A stretch of DNA of 41,449 nucleotides from Lysobacter arseniciresistens ZS79 (GCF_000768335.1 NZ_AVPT01000023.1:1-41449), one strand, 5' to 3'. Shown: positions 16,387 to 25,360, numbered from the stretch's first letter. The notes: generated from the letters alone by a model not told the origin. A program made the numbers and translations.

Positions 16387-18243
16387 GTGAATATCAATCG
16401 CATCATCAAGCATACATCGCTCGCACTGGCCCTTGTGGTTGCCAGCTCTGGGGCATTCGCTCAAAGCATTTGCGCTGAAACGCCCACCGCCACGGCCACG
16501 GGCGTCAATGCCCACGCCTGTGGAATGAACGCTTCGGCAAATGGAACCAACTCACTTGCCAATGGAAGTGCGGCCACCGCCGATGGTGAAAGTGCTTCGG
16601 CTTACGGCACGTTCTCCCAGGCGACTGGATACCACTCATTCGCATTCGGAGCTGGCGCCATCGCAAACGGGTTTTCTGCACTCGCAGTAGGCGACGGTGC
16701 TAACGCAATCGGTGATCAAGCTGCAAGCTTCGGCGCCGGGGCAATTGCAGGCGCTGAAAAATCTCTTGCTGTTGGAAATGGAGCCAATGCCGGAGCTTAT
16801 GGCGCTGCCGCAATTGGGTTGAACGCGAATGTATCTGGCGTTAACGGTGTGGGCATTGGCACTGCCGTTAACGTATATGGCACCGACGGGGTTGGTATCG
16901 GTTCCGGAGCACAAGCTGGTTTCCAAGCGATCGGCATTGGTGTTGAGGCTGCTGCTACTGGGGACGGAACCGTTTCAATTGGCTCTGGGTCCGTATCTAG
17001 CGGTATTGCAGCTGCAGCGTTCGGCGTTGATGCCGAGGCAACGCACGACTACTCCGTAGCGCTGGGCGCGGGCACCCGGACCACACAATATAACGAAGTG
17101 GCCGTTGGAAATCGCAAGGTTACCCAGGTTGCTGCGGGCACGGATCCAACCGATGCCGTCAATGTCTCGCAGATGCAGCCGTTCGCCGCTGCCTTGGGCG
17201 GTGGGTCGAACTTCAACGGCGGCGTGTTCACCGCTCCGAACTACGGCTTCATCTCTGGTGCTGTCTACAACAATGTAGGCGACGCATTGGCGGATCTTGA
17301 TAGCCGCGTCTACGACCTGGAGCAGAACCCAGGTGGTGGCGGGACGGGTCCCCAGGGCCCAGCTGGTGACAGTGCTTATCAGGTAGCAGTTAACAACGGC
17401 TACGCCGGTAGCGAAACCGAATGGCTTGCCTCTTTGAAGGGTGAGCAAGGCGAGCGCGGTGAGCAAGGCATTGCTGGTGAGCCTGGCACCGGATCAACCG
17501 AGCCTGGCCCAGAGGGTCCCGCGGGACAGGACGGCGTTGACGGTATCGACGGTCGCAGCGCTTACGAGGTTGCCATCGAGAACGGTTTCGATGGCACCGA
17601 GGAAGAGTGGCTGGCTTCCTTGGAAGGCGCCGATGGCCGTGATGGACGCGACGGCAAGGATGGCGCTGGCAAGAAGTTGAACGGTGGCAGCAACATCGCT
17701 GTCAGCGACAACGAAGATGGCAGCCAGACCGCTAGCCTGAAAGACAACGTGCAGCTGTCTGACCAGGGTTCTGTGAATGTCGGCGCTACGACTGTCAACG
17801 CGCAGGGCGTTTCGATCGCGGGCGGCCCGTCGATGACCACCAATGGCATCGATGCTGGCAATCAGCGTGTGCGCAATGTCGCCGATGGACGGATTGAACA
17901 GGGCTCTCGTGATGCTGTGAACGGTGGCCAGATCTGGGCGCTGGAACAGGACTGGAATGACCGCTGGACCGAGATCAACCACCGCGTCGATGGCTTGGAA
18001 GGTCGTATTGATGCAGTAGGCGCGCAGTCCGCAGCGATGGCTCAAATGTCTGCCGCTGGCACCTACCTGCCCGTTGGCAAGGTGGCGATCAACGCAGGCT
18101 ACGGCCAATACGGCACGGCCAGCGCCCTGGCGGTTGGCGTGAAGGTCCGCTTCTCCGAGCGCACCTCCGGCTCGCTTGGGTTCTCTGCGAGCGATGACGG
18201 CAAGCTGATGATCGGTGCTGGCTTCTCCTTGACCTTGCCGTAA
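16387..18243 (+). CDS. YadA-like trimeric autotransporter adhesin with collagen-like repeats
   Basis: 618 residues from a GTG preceded by AAGGAGGCTTC. A signal peptide ends at SGAFAQS. Residues about 30-250 form a YadA-type head of 14-residue repeats rich in A/G/S (for example AFGAGAIANG and GVGIGSGA), closed by a neck motif (NRKVTQVAAGTDPTDAVN). Two blocks follow, each with collagen-like Gly-X-Y repeats and a copy of a SAY-x-VA-x3-G-x6-EWLASL motif. The end has a second neck (RVRNVADGRI), a short coiled coil (LEQDWNDRWTEINHRVDGLE) and a YadA-like membrane anchor ending in FSLTLP. Such proteins form trimers on the outer membrane and bind cells or surfaces. On a conjugative element it may aid contact between mating cells; that is inference. 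Confidence 0.9.
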   Translation: MNINRIIKHTSLALALVVASSGAFAQSICAETPTATATGVNAHACGMNASANGTNSLANGSAATADGESASAYGTFSQATGYHSFAFGAGAIANGFSALAVGDGANAIGDQAASFGAGAIAGAEKSLAVGNGANAGAYGAAAIGLNANVSGVNGVGIGTAVNVYGTDGVGIGSGAQAGFQAIGIGVEAAATGDGTVSIGSGSVSSGIAAAAFGVDAEATHDYSVALGAGTRTTQYNEVAVGNRKVTQVAAGTDPTDAVNVSQMQPFAAALGGGSNFNGGVFTAPNYGFISGAVYNNVGDALADLDSRVYDLEQNPGGGGTGPQGPAGDSAYQVAVNNGYAGSETEWLASLKGEQGERGEQGIAGEPGTGSTEPGPEGPAGQDGVDGIDGRSAYEVAIENGFDGTEEEWLASLEGADGRDGRDGKDGAGKKLNGGSNIAVSDNEDGSQTASLKDNVQLSDQGSVNVGATTVNAQGVSIAGGPSMTTNGIDAGNQRVRNVADGRIEQGSRDAVNGGQIWALEQDWNDRWTEINHRVDGLEGRIDAVGAQSAAMAQMSAAGTYLPVGKVAINAGYGQYGTASALAVGVKVRFSERTSGSLGFSASDDGKLMIGAGFSLTLP

Positions 18244-18253
18244 GGAGACGACC

Positions 18254-19039
18254 ATGGACCGTCTCTACTTCCAGGTGCCGTTCAACGACAAGGACATTGC
18301 AAAGCGCAGTGGGGCGAGGTTCGACGGGGATACCAAGTGCTGGTATGCCCCGGACGAACAAGTTGCGAACCTGCTTCGCAAGTCGTTCAAGGAAGTGGAG
18401 AACCCTGCTCCCATAACCGAGCTACCCGGTGAAGACCGGGAGTTCGGAGGGAATGGGCTCTTTGTGGATCTGGTGCCGTCGAGCTGCTGGTTTACCAATG
18501 TCCGCTACTGCATCGAAGACGACGACTGGGCCCGGTTGAGCAAGGGCGTTCGCGCCCGCGCCGGCCAGGAATGCGAAGTGTGCAAGGGAACGGTGGATGC
18601 TGAGAGTGGCATCTTCCTGGAAGCCCATGAGCGCTGGCATTTCGATGAGGAAAGCGGCACGCAAGTGTTGAAGCGGATCATCTGCTTGTGCACGGCTTGC
18701 CATCGCACGACGCACTACGGGCTCGCTCAAATCAACGGTGAAGCGGATCAGGTGAGGGCTCACTTCATGGCAGTCAATGACTGTGATGAGGCCGAGCTTG
18801 ACCGGCATGTTGCCCACGCCTTCGATACCTGGCAGGAACGCAACTCGCGTGATTGGGCGCTGGATCTATCCATCATCACCAACGCGGGTATCACTTTGCG
18901 GCGTCGTGTGGCCAAGGATGACAGGCGCAACATTGCGCACGCCGAGACGCAAGCAACGCGTGCGGTTGAGGCCAGCGAGACCCTGACGATCAAGGAAATA
19001 TCCTTGGATGACATGGATGACTTGTTCCGGGGCTTTTAA
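18254..19039 (+). CDS. DUF5710-HNH-like protein
   Basis: 261 residues. The N-terminus (about 3-35) matches the DUF5710 pattern: NDKDIAKRSGARFDGDTKCW followed by YAP. This domain occurs in plasmid primases and transfer proteins. The middle has an HNH-type zinc layout: C107-x2-C110, then LEAHERWHF (H125, H129), then ICLCTACHRTTH (C146-x2-C149-H150 and H154). This resembles HNH nucleases with a treble-clef core, but catalysis is unproven. The C-terminal 100 residues are helical and charged. It begins 10 bases after the adhesin gene, with GGAGACGACC before the ATG, and overlaps the next gene by one base (TAATG). A similar DUF5710-like stretch occurs in the large ATPase at 27743-30769. Confidence 0.75.
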   Translation: MDRLYFQVPFNDKDIAKRSGARFDGDTKCWYAPDEQVANLLRKSFKEVENPAPITELPGEDREFGGNGLFVDLVPSSCWFTNVRYCIEDDDWARLSKGVRARAGQECEVCKGTVDAESGIFLEAHERWHFDEESGTQVLKRIICLCTACHRTTHYGLAQINGEADQVRAHFMAVNDCDEAELDRHVAHAFDTWQERNSRDWALDLSIITNAGITLRRRVAKDDRRNIAHAETQATRAVEASETLTIKEISLDDMDDLFRGF

Positions 19040-19488
19040 TGGCCCGCAAGCATCGTCTTGGACGCTCCCAGAAGTATCACCCCAGGCCACGCCACCTGTA
19101 TGCCCTGCTCTTCAACAATGGCGGATGCTATGTAGGGCAATCAGTGGATCTTGGGAAGCGCCTGCAATCCCATCGGTCCAACGCTGGCGGCTGGGGCGGC
19201 GCGAAGTTCCACATGGTGGAGCTTGGCGTGATCATCGGCACCTATGCTGACGCCGAGCAATACGAATATGCCTGGCGCTACAAAGCATCCAAGGCGGGCT
19301 GGCTGATCTACGGCAAGCCAGGGGTCCTGGTGAACCCTACCTACCGCCTGACGTTCCGTAGACGGATGTTGGCGTGGACGCTTTCATGGCCTGGCAAATA
19401 CCGCAGGAAAGGAAGACTTTCCTCCTCCATGTTCTGGCTGTTCCTTGGCGGCATCGCCTTGATGTGCTTCTACACGGCGCAGATGTAG
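19039..19488 (+). CDS. GIY-YIG nuclease-like protein with a C-terminal membrane helix
   Basis: 149 residues. Residues 19-46 carry the GIY-YIG core in a variant form: LYALLFNNGGCYVGQSVDLG, then KRLQSHR. The tyrosine, glycine, arginine and histidine positions fit the family. The usual downstream glutamate is not certain, though YADAEQYEY could supply it. The last 22 residues (SSSMFWLFLGGIALMCFYTA) form one hydrophobic helix, so the protein is probably tethered to the membrane with the nuclease domain in the cytoplasm. This is unusual, since GIY-YIG enzymes are normally soluble. The TAATG overlap with the HNH gene indicates coupled translation. It is the last gene of the adhesin operon and converges on traI. 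Confidence 0.7.
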   Translation: MARKHRLGRSQKYHPRPRHLYALLFNNGGCYVGQSVDLGKRLQSHRSNAGGWGGAKFHMVELGVIIGTYADAEQYEYAWRYKASKAGWLIYGKPGVLVNPTYRLTFRRRMLAWTLSWPGKYRRKGRLSSSMFWLFLGGIALMCFYTAQM

Positions 19489-19506
19489 CGCAGAGTGCTG
19501 AACAGC

Positions 19507-19532
19507 ACGAAGCCGGCATTTGCCGGCTTCGT
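19507..19532. terminator. Hairpin between convergent GIY-YIG and traI genes
   Basis: A perfect 11-bp stem, ACGAAGCCGGC and GCCGGCTTCGT, surrounds an ATTT loop. It has no long T-tract on either strand, but its position between two convergent stop codons suits a bidirectional terminator or transcript-end stabiliser. Confidence 0.55.
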
Positions 19533-19551
19533 CATTACTGGACGGTTCGTC

Positions 19552-22500
19552 TTACCTGTTCAATGACAACCGCTGGCGCTGCTCTCGGCGCTGTTCGATC
19601 CGCTCCTTGAACTTGTCAGTCACCTCTTGATCATTGCCCAAGCTTGCGCCGATGCGTTCAGCGGTCTGTTGGGCCTGCTCCATGAACTCTTGCGAGACCT
19701 TGGGCTTCTTGACCTTCACATGCGTCGCATCGTCCAACCAAGCGGGCTTTTGCTCTGGCTTTGCCGGCGCTTGGGTTCCAGGCTTTTCCACCTGGGCCAC
19801 CGGCCCATCCACCGCTTTTTGCTCTTGTCCAGGCTCTTTGATCCCCGCCTCCATGGCGTTGACCTTCAACCGGTCCATGCCAAGCTTGTCGCGGATGGCA
19901 TCGAGTTCATCCGTAGTGGCGTAGGCCTTGTAAGAGCCCTTCATGCGGGTGTAGCCCACCAACATGCTTTGGTTGTCGGCCATACCCGGATGCCACCTGT
20001 GGAACACCTCTTCCCTGCCCTGTCCTTGGGAGACATGGATGGTGTTGGCATAGCCATGATGCAACGCGTTGAAATCGTGGTGGTTGAAGGTGATGGTTCG
20101 GCCGCGGTCCCCGCGAGTGCCGTCCAGCGCTACGGTGAAGTCATAGCCGCCTTGGCGGTAGTTGCGCTTGATCTGTTCGATGGTGCCGCGAGTGCCGTTG
20201 ACCACGCCCAAGCCGTCATCCTTGGCCCCAAAGCGGATGCTGTCGCCAGGGGCGAACTCGCGTTTGACCATCTTCTTGGCTTGGTTATCGCGCGCATCAA
20301 TCACAACCGCCTTGTCGCCCTGGATTTCCCCACGCGTTTTTAACTCGTCGCGAATGGCGTTGTTGAGCATGGTGGTGTCTTCATTGGTATGGCCCATCAC
20401 CAGCTTCTCTTGCGAGCTTTTAGGAGACTGGAAATAGTCGCGCAGCATGGCAGCCGTCGCCGATGGCTCATCCCGGTGCTCGTCAATGTGCCCACCCTTG
20501 TCCAAGGCCTCAAAGATCTCTTTGCTCTTGGAAACAACCTCCCGGCGAGACTTCACGCCTGGCTTGTCGATGACATTGCCAAGCTCGTCGCGATCGTAGA
20601 ATGTTGTTGCCGTGGCGCGATCTTCCACACGCGACTGACGGCGGATTTCTGTGAGCATGGCATCGCCGGTGACCCCCTTGACCAGTTGCATGCCAGATCC
20701 GGCCCCCACGGGCTGCAATTGGTGGGTGTCGCCTTGGAGCACCAATTTGGCGCCGGCTGTATCGCAAAACGCCATCAATGCGCGGGTCTCCCGGGTGGGC
20801 ACCATGCCGGCTTCATCGAGCACAACGACGTCTTTGTCGGTGAGCTTCATGTCGCCCTTTTTCAGCTGGTGCAAAGCCATGGCAACCGATCGGCAGTCCA
20901 TACCGCTTTCTTCGTGGAGCTTCTGGGCGGCTGCGTTGGAAATGCATACCCCCACCATCCGCTTGCCCTCACGCGTGAACGCATCGGCATAGCAATCGGA
21001 GACGGTGGTTTTACCCGTGCCAGCCAGGCCTGACAGCACGGCCACACCGCCTGTTTCGTTGGTGATGTGGGTGATGGCATGCCGCTGCTCATCAGACAGC
21101 TTGAAGCCCTTCCTGGCCTCGTAGTCCTCGATCGCTGCCAAGGTGGTTTCAGGCTTCACGCGGACATGCTCATCATTCATGCGCATCTCGGCGCGGTGCA
21201 TGATTTCTTGCTCAAAATCAACCATCCACTTGGCGGCAAACCGGTCTTCGGTGTGTCGGCGGGCCAGGCGCTGGCCCTTGTCTTCGTCGTGGATGGCTTC
21301 GCCCTGGATCCGCACCAAGCCGGCGCGCTCGGTGAACTGGTCCACCTTCTCCATCAGCTCGTCATGGTTGATCCGCCCCGACCACTCGTTGCCGATCTGG
21401 CGCACAAGGTCATGGTGGGCAAACACGGCTTCGGTCTTGTGCAGGCGTTCCAGGATCTCTTCGTCGGGGTTGACCTCAACGAACTTGTCCTCCCTGCCCT
21501 TCAATTCCTCGATCTTGGGGATCTCCAAAGAAGCATCAAGCTCAACCATCCGCTGATAGGTGAGCACCCAGTTGTCCTTCATTTCGGTGAAGGTGGGCTC
21601 ATCCTTGTGCTTGCGCGTGGCCAGGCAAGCCGCTTGGTTGGATACCCCGTGTTCTTCGGCGTAGGCAAGAAGCTCGGCGCTACGGGTGGAGAACTTGTCG
21701 CACAACTCATCACTGACGCCATTGATCGTCCACCAGATCCGGCCCGTTTCTTTCTGGTCCATATCCAGCTCAACCTGCTGTTCGATGCCATACCCAAGCA
21801 AGCGCAGCTCGCTGGCTAGTTCATTGCGATAGATCTGGTCAGATGCGTGCTGGTGGCGGAACAGTTCCTTGGCTTCGAACGTGCCCCAAACGCCATCCAC
21901 GCCCTTACAAATTCCGTAGATAAGATTGTGGGTGTGCAGGTTCGGTTCCAAATTTCTGTTGGATGTGTGGTCGTGCTGGGAATAGATCAGGCCCTCAATG
22001 TCCATCGCATCCTTGCCACCCGCGCCCCTGCGGGTCTCAACTCGGCCTTCCAGGTAGTCCATGGCCTTGGCTACGGCTCGCCGATGGGCCGTCAGGATCT
22101 CCATCTGCTCTTTGGGTTTGGCCAGGGCAAAGGCAACTGATACGGGCTTGGGCGCAGACAAGGTAATGTCGTAGCCCACTCGGTGCCCGCCCTGCCACAA
22201 AGTCTCGGGCTCACCCTTTTTGTCCAGGACCGGATTGCCGTGGCGATCGGTCTTGACCACCTCTGTGGGTTCGGCGCCTGCGTTTTGGCACAAGGCCATG
22301 TCGGTTGGTGAGAAGCCTTTGGCAAGCTTCAACATCACATCACGCTCAACCTTCTTACCTGCCAGGTTCATGACCGGATCGGCAGCGAGCTTGCCGCCAT
22401 ATCGCATGGTGTCGAGGGCAGTGTCGTCGGTGTAGTAGTAGCCCATTGAGCTTTCAGCATGGCGTCGAAGCTCTTTATCCAGCTCCTCGCACTCAAATAG

Positions 22501-22563
22501 GTAGTCGATGGGTTCGCCCTGTGCGTTGCATCCGCGGGCGTCAATGCGCTTTGTAGAATTCAT
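19552..22563 (-). CDS. traI: MobF-family conjugative relaxase-helicase (TraI/TrwC type)
   Basis: 1003 residues. The N-terminal relaxase domain has a tyrosine cluster (MGYYYTDDT, Y42-Y44) for cleaving the DNA strand at oriT, and the HUH metal motif in two parts (SQHDH at about 195-199 and NLHTHN at 208-213). The helicase part is RecD-like, with Walker A GLAGTGKT (512-519), Walker B VVLDEAGM (580-587), QGDTHQLQPV and a C-terminal VSQGQG-type motif. The protein nicks and unwinds the transferred strand. It is shorter than F TraI (1756) and close to R388 TrwC (966). About 40 residues precede the tyrosines, more than in TrwC. Start: AGGAG then TAAACA then ATG. A hairpin (22572-22616) can mask this ribosome site. 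It follows traD, as in an operon. Confidence 0.93.
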   Translation of the reverse strand: MNSTKRIDARGCNAQGEPIDYLFECEELDKELRRHAESSMGYYYTDDTALDTMRYGGKLAADPVMNLAGKKVERDVMLKLAKGFSPTDMALCQNAGAEPTEVVKTDRHGNPVLDKKGEPETLWQGGHRVGYDITLSAPKPVSVAFALAKPKEQMEILTAHRRAVAKAMDYLEGRVETRRGAGGKDAMDIEGLIYSQHDHTSNRNLEPNLHTHNLIYGICKGVDGVWGTFEAKELFRHQHASDQIYRNELASELRLLGYGIEQQVELDMDQKETGRIWWTINGVSDELCDKFSTRSAELLAYAEEHGVSNQAACLATRKHKDEPTFTEMKDNWVLTYQRMVELDASLEIPKIEELKGREDKFVEVNPDEEILERLHKTEAVFAHHDLVRQIGNEWSGRINHDELMEKVDQFTERAGLVRIQGEAIHDEDKGQRLARRHTEDRFAAKWMVDFEQEIMHRAEMRMNDEHVRVKPETTLAAIEDYEARKGFKLSDEQRHAITHITNETGGVAVLSGLAGTGKTTVSDCYADAFTREGKRMVGVCISNAAAQKLHEESGMDCRSVAMALHQLKKGDMKLTDKDVVVLDEAGMVPTRETRALMAFCDTAGAKLVLQGDTHQLQPVGAGSGMQLVKGVTGDAMLTEIRRQSRVEDRATATTFYDRDELGNVIDKPGVKSRREVVSKSKEIFEALDKGGHIDEHRDEPSATAAMLRDYFQSPKSSQEKLVMGHTNEDTTMLNNAIRDELKTRGEIQGDKAVVIDARDNQAKKMVKREFAPGDSIRFGAKDDGLGVVNGTRGTIEQIKRNYRQGGYDFTVALDGTRGDRGRTITFNHHDFNALHHGYANTIHVSQGQGREEVFHRWHPGMADNQSMLVGYTRMKGSYKAYATTDELDAIRDKLGMDRLKVNAMEAGIKEPGQEQKAVDGPVAQVEKPGTQAPAKPEQKPAWLDDATHVKVKKPKVSQEFMEQAQQTAERIGASLGNDQEVTDKFKERIEQRREQRQRLSLNR

Positions 22564-22571
22564 TGTTTACT

Positions 22572-22616
22572 CCTGGAAAGCCGGGGTCGAGGCGGCGGGG
22601 GTTCGACCCTTCCAGG
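22572..22616 (-). promoter_or_regulatory. Hairpin in the traI leader, adjoining the ribosome-binding site
   Basis: CCTGGAA and GGGTCGA on one side pair with TCGACCC and TTCCAGG on the other, with a 5-base bulge and a 12-base loop. On the minus strand the 3' arm ends in CCAGG, which continues as AGGAG, so the stem includes part of the traI Shine-Dalgarno. A copy of the element's CTTGCGC box (GCGCAA 22636-22641) lies just upstream, overlapping the traD stop. This suggests separate, repressible expression of the relaxase. Confidence 0.5.
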
Positions 22617-22632
22617 GTGAGGTAGAACGCGT

Positions 22633-24531
22633 TTAGCGCAAGGGGGTGCGGGGCAACTCCGGCTTGGGCATGAAGCTGTCCATCTGATCTTGGGTGAGCT
22701 TCTTCCTGGGCTTGCTCAACACCTCCACGGTTTCAGCCTTGCGAGCAGCTGCATGCTTGGGGTCATCCACGGCTCGCATGGCGTCAAGGGGCAACACGGA
22801 AGGCCCCGCCGGCTTGGTGGTCCATTCGGCCGCTATCTGGCCTTCCCGCACCTTTTCAAACTGGTTGCCTGGAAAGTCCAGCAGTAAAGGATTGCCACTG
22901 ATCTGCACGATCGCCCGTATGCCCCAACGATGCTTACCAAAGCCCCTGCCGCGGCGAAACCCTAGCTTGTCCGTGAGTTCCGCCGCATGGACTACCGGTG
23001 TGCCTTCCTCAATGGCGCGCGGATTAGGACCGTTGGAAGTGATGGCGACTTTTCTCGATCCCATGATTTCGGCCAGGTGCTTGCGCGTTGAACCCATCTG
23101 CACTTTGCAGATGATGTGCATACCGATCATGCCTTCGATGGCTTCCGCCGTTTCGGGCCCATAGATCAGCTTGATCTGGGAAATGCTCTGCACGCCACCG
23201 ATGAAGACCACGCCCTTGCTTCGACCCTTGTCAACAAGATCGGTGAAGTTGATTTTTCCCACGCTTGTCAGCTCATCGAAAATGAAGCCCAGGAAGCGCA
23301 TATCAGTGTCGGGCATGCTCGGCGAGCTAATTCGCTCTGCGGCGATGTTGACCATGGCCGCAATGTAGGCCTTGGTCAGGCTCCCTTCCCCACCCTGGAC
23401 GATGACCTGGCGCCGTCCCTTGTAGTCGTCTTTCAGCCACTCATTGATTGAGAAGCGGCGCTTGCCCACTCGGGGCCAGGCCATAGCCAGATCGTCAATC
23501 ACGCGGGTGTAGCTTGCTAGCGTTGACAGCACCGACTGCACCGATGAGCTTTCTTCATCGGCCACCAGTGGGAAGGCCTTGATGTAGTGCTTTTGCAAGG
23601 CGGGAGCGAGTTGGGCCGCACTTCTCGATGTTTTCTGGGACAACTCTGCCCAACCCCAGTTCGTGCCGTGGTCGTTTTGCAGCTCGCGCAGCACACCGAT
23701 GAGGATCTGTTGGGCGGCGATGGACCAGAACTTGCCGTTGCCCTGCTCTTCGGGGATCAGCGATGCAGCAAAAGCCGATGCTTGGGTAGGCGTGCGCACA
23801 TCAGCTCCCACATCCCACACATAGCTGCGCTTGTCGAAGGGCGAGACGATGACGGGCTGTTTGAAGAAGCTGGTGAAGTCGCCCTTTACGTCATAGAGGA
23901 ACAGCCGGTCGTTGCGGTCGATGATCTGCTTGATGAGAGGGAGCAGGATTTGGGTCTTGCCGGCACCTACTCCGCCATAGATGAGCGCGTGCGATACCCA
24001 TTGCTTCTTGGGCAGCACAAGTGAGGGATGCAGCATCAGGTGTCCAGGATCTGCTTTCCGCTCCTTCTTCGTCATTGACCGGCTCTTGGCTTCTTGCAGC
24101 GCCCTTTTGCCGTCCAGTAGCTCGGGACCGGCGATATGCCGAACCCCGTTGCGAGGCGTCAGGGCATGTCCTGCCAGCCACCAGGCGGCTGCAATGGATC
24201 CAAGCATGGGTAGACCCACCCGGATTGCAGCGCCCAACCGGTCAGGCTTGATGGCTTCGAAGAACCGCGCTGCAGGCTCGTCCATGGCGTAGCCCCCGCC
24301 CAGGTAGTGGAACAGGGTCTGCACCCCACCCCACGCTTGCGAGCCCCATTGGGAGGCAACGTCGGGGTCAGTGCCTGGAAGATGGAAAGCAATGAAGGTG
24401 GAAGCGGTGTAGATCGTAGCAAAGGCAAAAACGCCGGCAAGCAAGCCTTGATCCCAGTGTCTTACTTTGATCGATGGCGGAACGGTGGCGGGCACTGGGC
24501 CGAAAGCGTCATAGATCTTGTTGCTGCTCAC
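22633..24531 (-). CDS. traD: Type IV coupling protein, TraD/TrwB (VirD4) family
   Basis: 632 residues. Two N-terminal membrane helices (about 29-50 and 104-122) are followed by a P-loop ATPase domain with Walker A GGVGAGKT (186-193), LFLYDVKGDF, and Walker B FLGFIFDELTS (about 413-423). VVFIGGVQSISQI fits the coupling-protein motif after Walker B. These hexameric ATPases bring the relaxase-DNA complex to the conjugation channel. The C-terminal tail is polar. It overlaps the end of the ankyrin gene by 23 bases and precedes traI by 69 bases, so the three are likely one transcript. The start at 24531 is the only good methionine before the first helix. Confidence 0.92.
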   Translation of the reverse strand: MSSNKIYDAFGPVPATVPPSIKVRHWDQGLLAGVFAFATIYTASTFIAFHLPGTDPDVASQWGSQAWGGVQTLFHYLGGGYAMDEPAARFFEAIKPDRLGAAIRVGLPMLGSIAAAWWLAGHALTPRNGVRHIAGPELLDGKRALQEAKSRSMTKKERKADPGHLMLHPSLVLPKKQWVSHALIYGGVGAGKTQILLPLIKQIIDRNDRLFLYDVKGDFTSFFKQPVIVSPFDKRSYVWDVGADVRTPTQASAFAASLIPEEQGNGKFWSIAAQQILIGVLRELQNDHGTNWGWAELSQKTSRSAAQLAPALQKHYIKAFPLVADEESSSVQSVLSTLASYTRVIDDLAMAWPRVGKRRFSINEWLKDDYKGRRQVIVQGGEGSLTKAYIAAMVNIAAERISSPSMPDTDMRFLGFIFDELTSVGKINFTDLVDKGRSKGVVFIGGVQSISQIKLIYGPETAEAIEGMIGMHIICKVQMGSTRKHLAEIMGSRKVAITSNGPNPRAIEEGTPVVHAAELTDKLGFRRGRGFGKHRWGIRAIVQISGNPLLLDFPGNQFEKVREGQIAAEWTTKPAGPSVLPLDAMRAVDDPKHAAARKAETVEVLSKPRKKLTQDQMDSFMPKPELPRTPLR

Positions 24532-25360
24532 GCTTCAATCCTCTCGCAAGGTGCAAGGCAGATCGACCAAACTTGTCCAGCTTGCTGGTGTCGGCAGAAT
24601 GATTGATCAGTGCCAAGCAAGTGTCGGCATGCGAATTCTTTGCAGCCAAATGCAATGGCGTCAGTCCACCCCAGCACTGTTCGTCCACCCGGGCGCCGCA
24701 ATTGACCAAGGCACCAATGAGGCTTGCGCGCCCGCGCCTGGCTGCGATGTGCAGACTGGTCTGGTCGCGGTCGTCGGCAAAATTTGGGTCAGCACCAAGA
24801 TCCAACCCGTCGAGCACCGCTTCTTCATTGCCCTTGGCAATGGCATCGAAGAACAGGTAATGCAGGTTCGGGTTGGCACGGATCAGATCGGCCTGGTGCA
24901 AGCATTCCAGATAGTCATTGCAGTCTTGCGCCACTCCCTCCCAAATGCTGGCTCGGTCCTCATCGTCTTGTTGCTCGATGTAGTCCCACACCATGGCCGA
25001 ATAGTCTTCTTCGGGGCCTTCCACATCGAAATCCCGCTCCACGCTTTCCGGCGTAAAGGGAAGCTTGGCTGCGAAGCGCATGGGTTCGTTGTCGCGCTCC
25101 ATCTCAACAGTGAAATGAGGCAGGCCGCGTGGGCAGGAAATGCGCCAGGTGAGGTCGCCAAAGCCGTCCTCGCCTCCGATGGGTTCCTTGGCTTTCACAT
25201 AGGCCAAGTGCAACAGCTGCAGCGGGTGCAGTGGTGGCGCCTCGGGGTCGATATCGAGCTTGATGCGATCAGCTAGATCTACGGCGTCATGAACGCCAAG
25301 ATCGGTCAGCTGCTTGTGCAGTTGTTCGTAGATGGTTTCCTGGGGTTGAATATTCTTCAT
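24509..25360 (-). CDS. Ankyrin-repeat protein of the transfer operon
   Basis: 283 residues, no signal peptide. The N-terminal 150 residues are acidic and of unknown fold. The C-terminal half has about three ankyrin repeats: AIAKGNEEAVLDGLDLGADP, then QTSLHIAARRGRASLIGALV, then LTPLHLAAKNSHADTCLALI, then SALHLARG. Ankyrin repeats bind other proteins. Its 3' end overlaps traD by 23 bases, and its 5' end overlaps the L,D-transpeptidase gene by 74 bases, a tight operon layout. It may regulate or chaperone the coupling protein or relaxase, but no such partner is proven. A second ankyrin protein lies in the element at 36703-37530. Confidence 0.85.
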   Translation of the reverse strand: MKNIQPQETIYEQLHKQLTDLGVHDAVDLADRIKLDIDPEAPPLHPLQLLHLAYVKAKEPIGGEDGFGDLTWRISCPRGLPHFTVEMERDNEPMRFAAKLPFTPESVERDFDVEGPEEDYSAMVWDYIEQQDDEDRASIWEGVAQDCNDYLECLHQADLIRANPNLHYLFFDAIAKGNEEAVLDGLDLGADPNFADDRDQTSLHIAARRGRASLIGALVNCGARVDEQCWGGLTPLHLAAKNSHADTCLALINHSADTSKLDKFGRSALHLARGLKREQQQDL

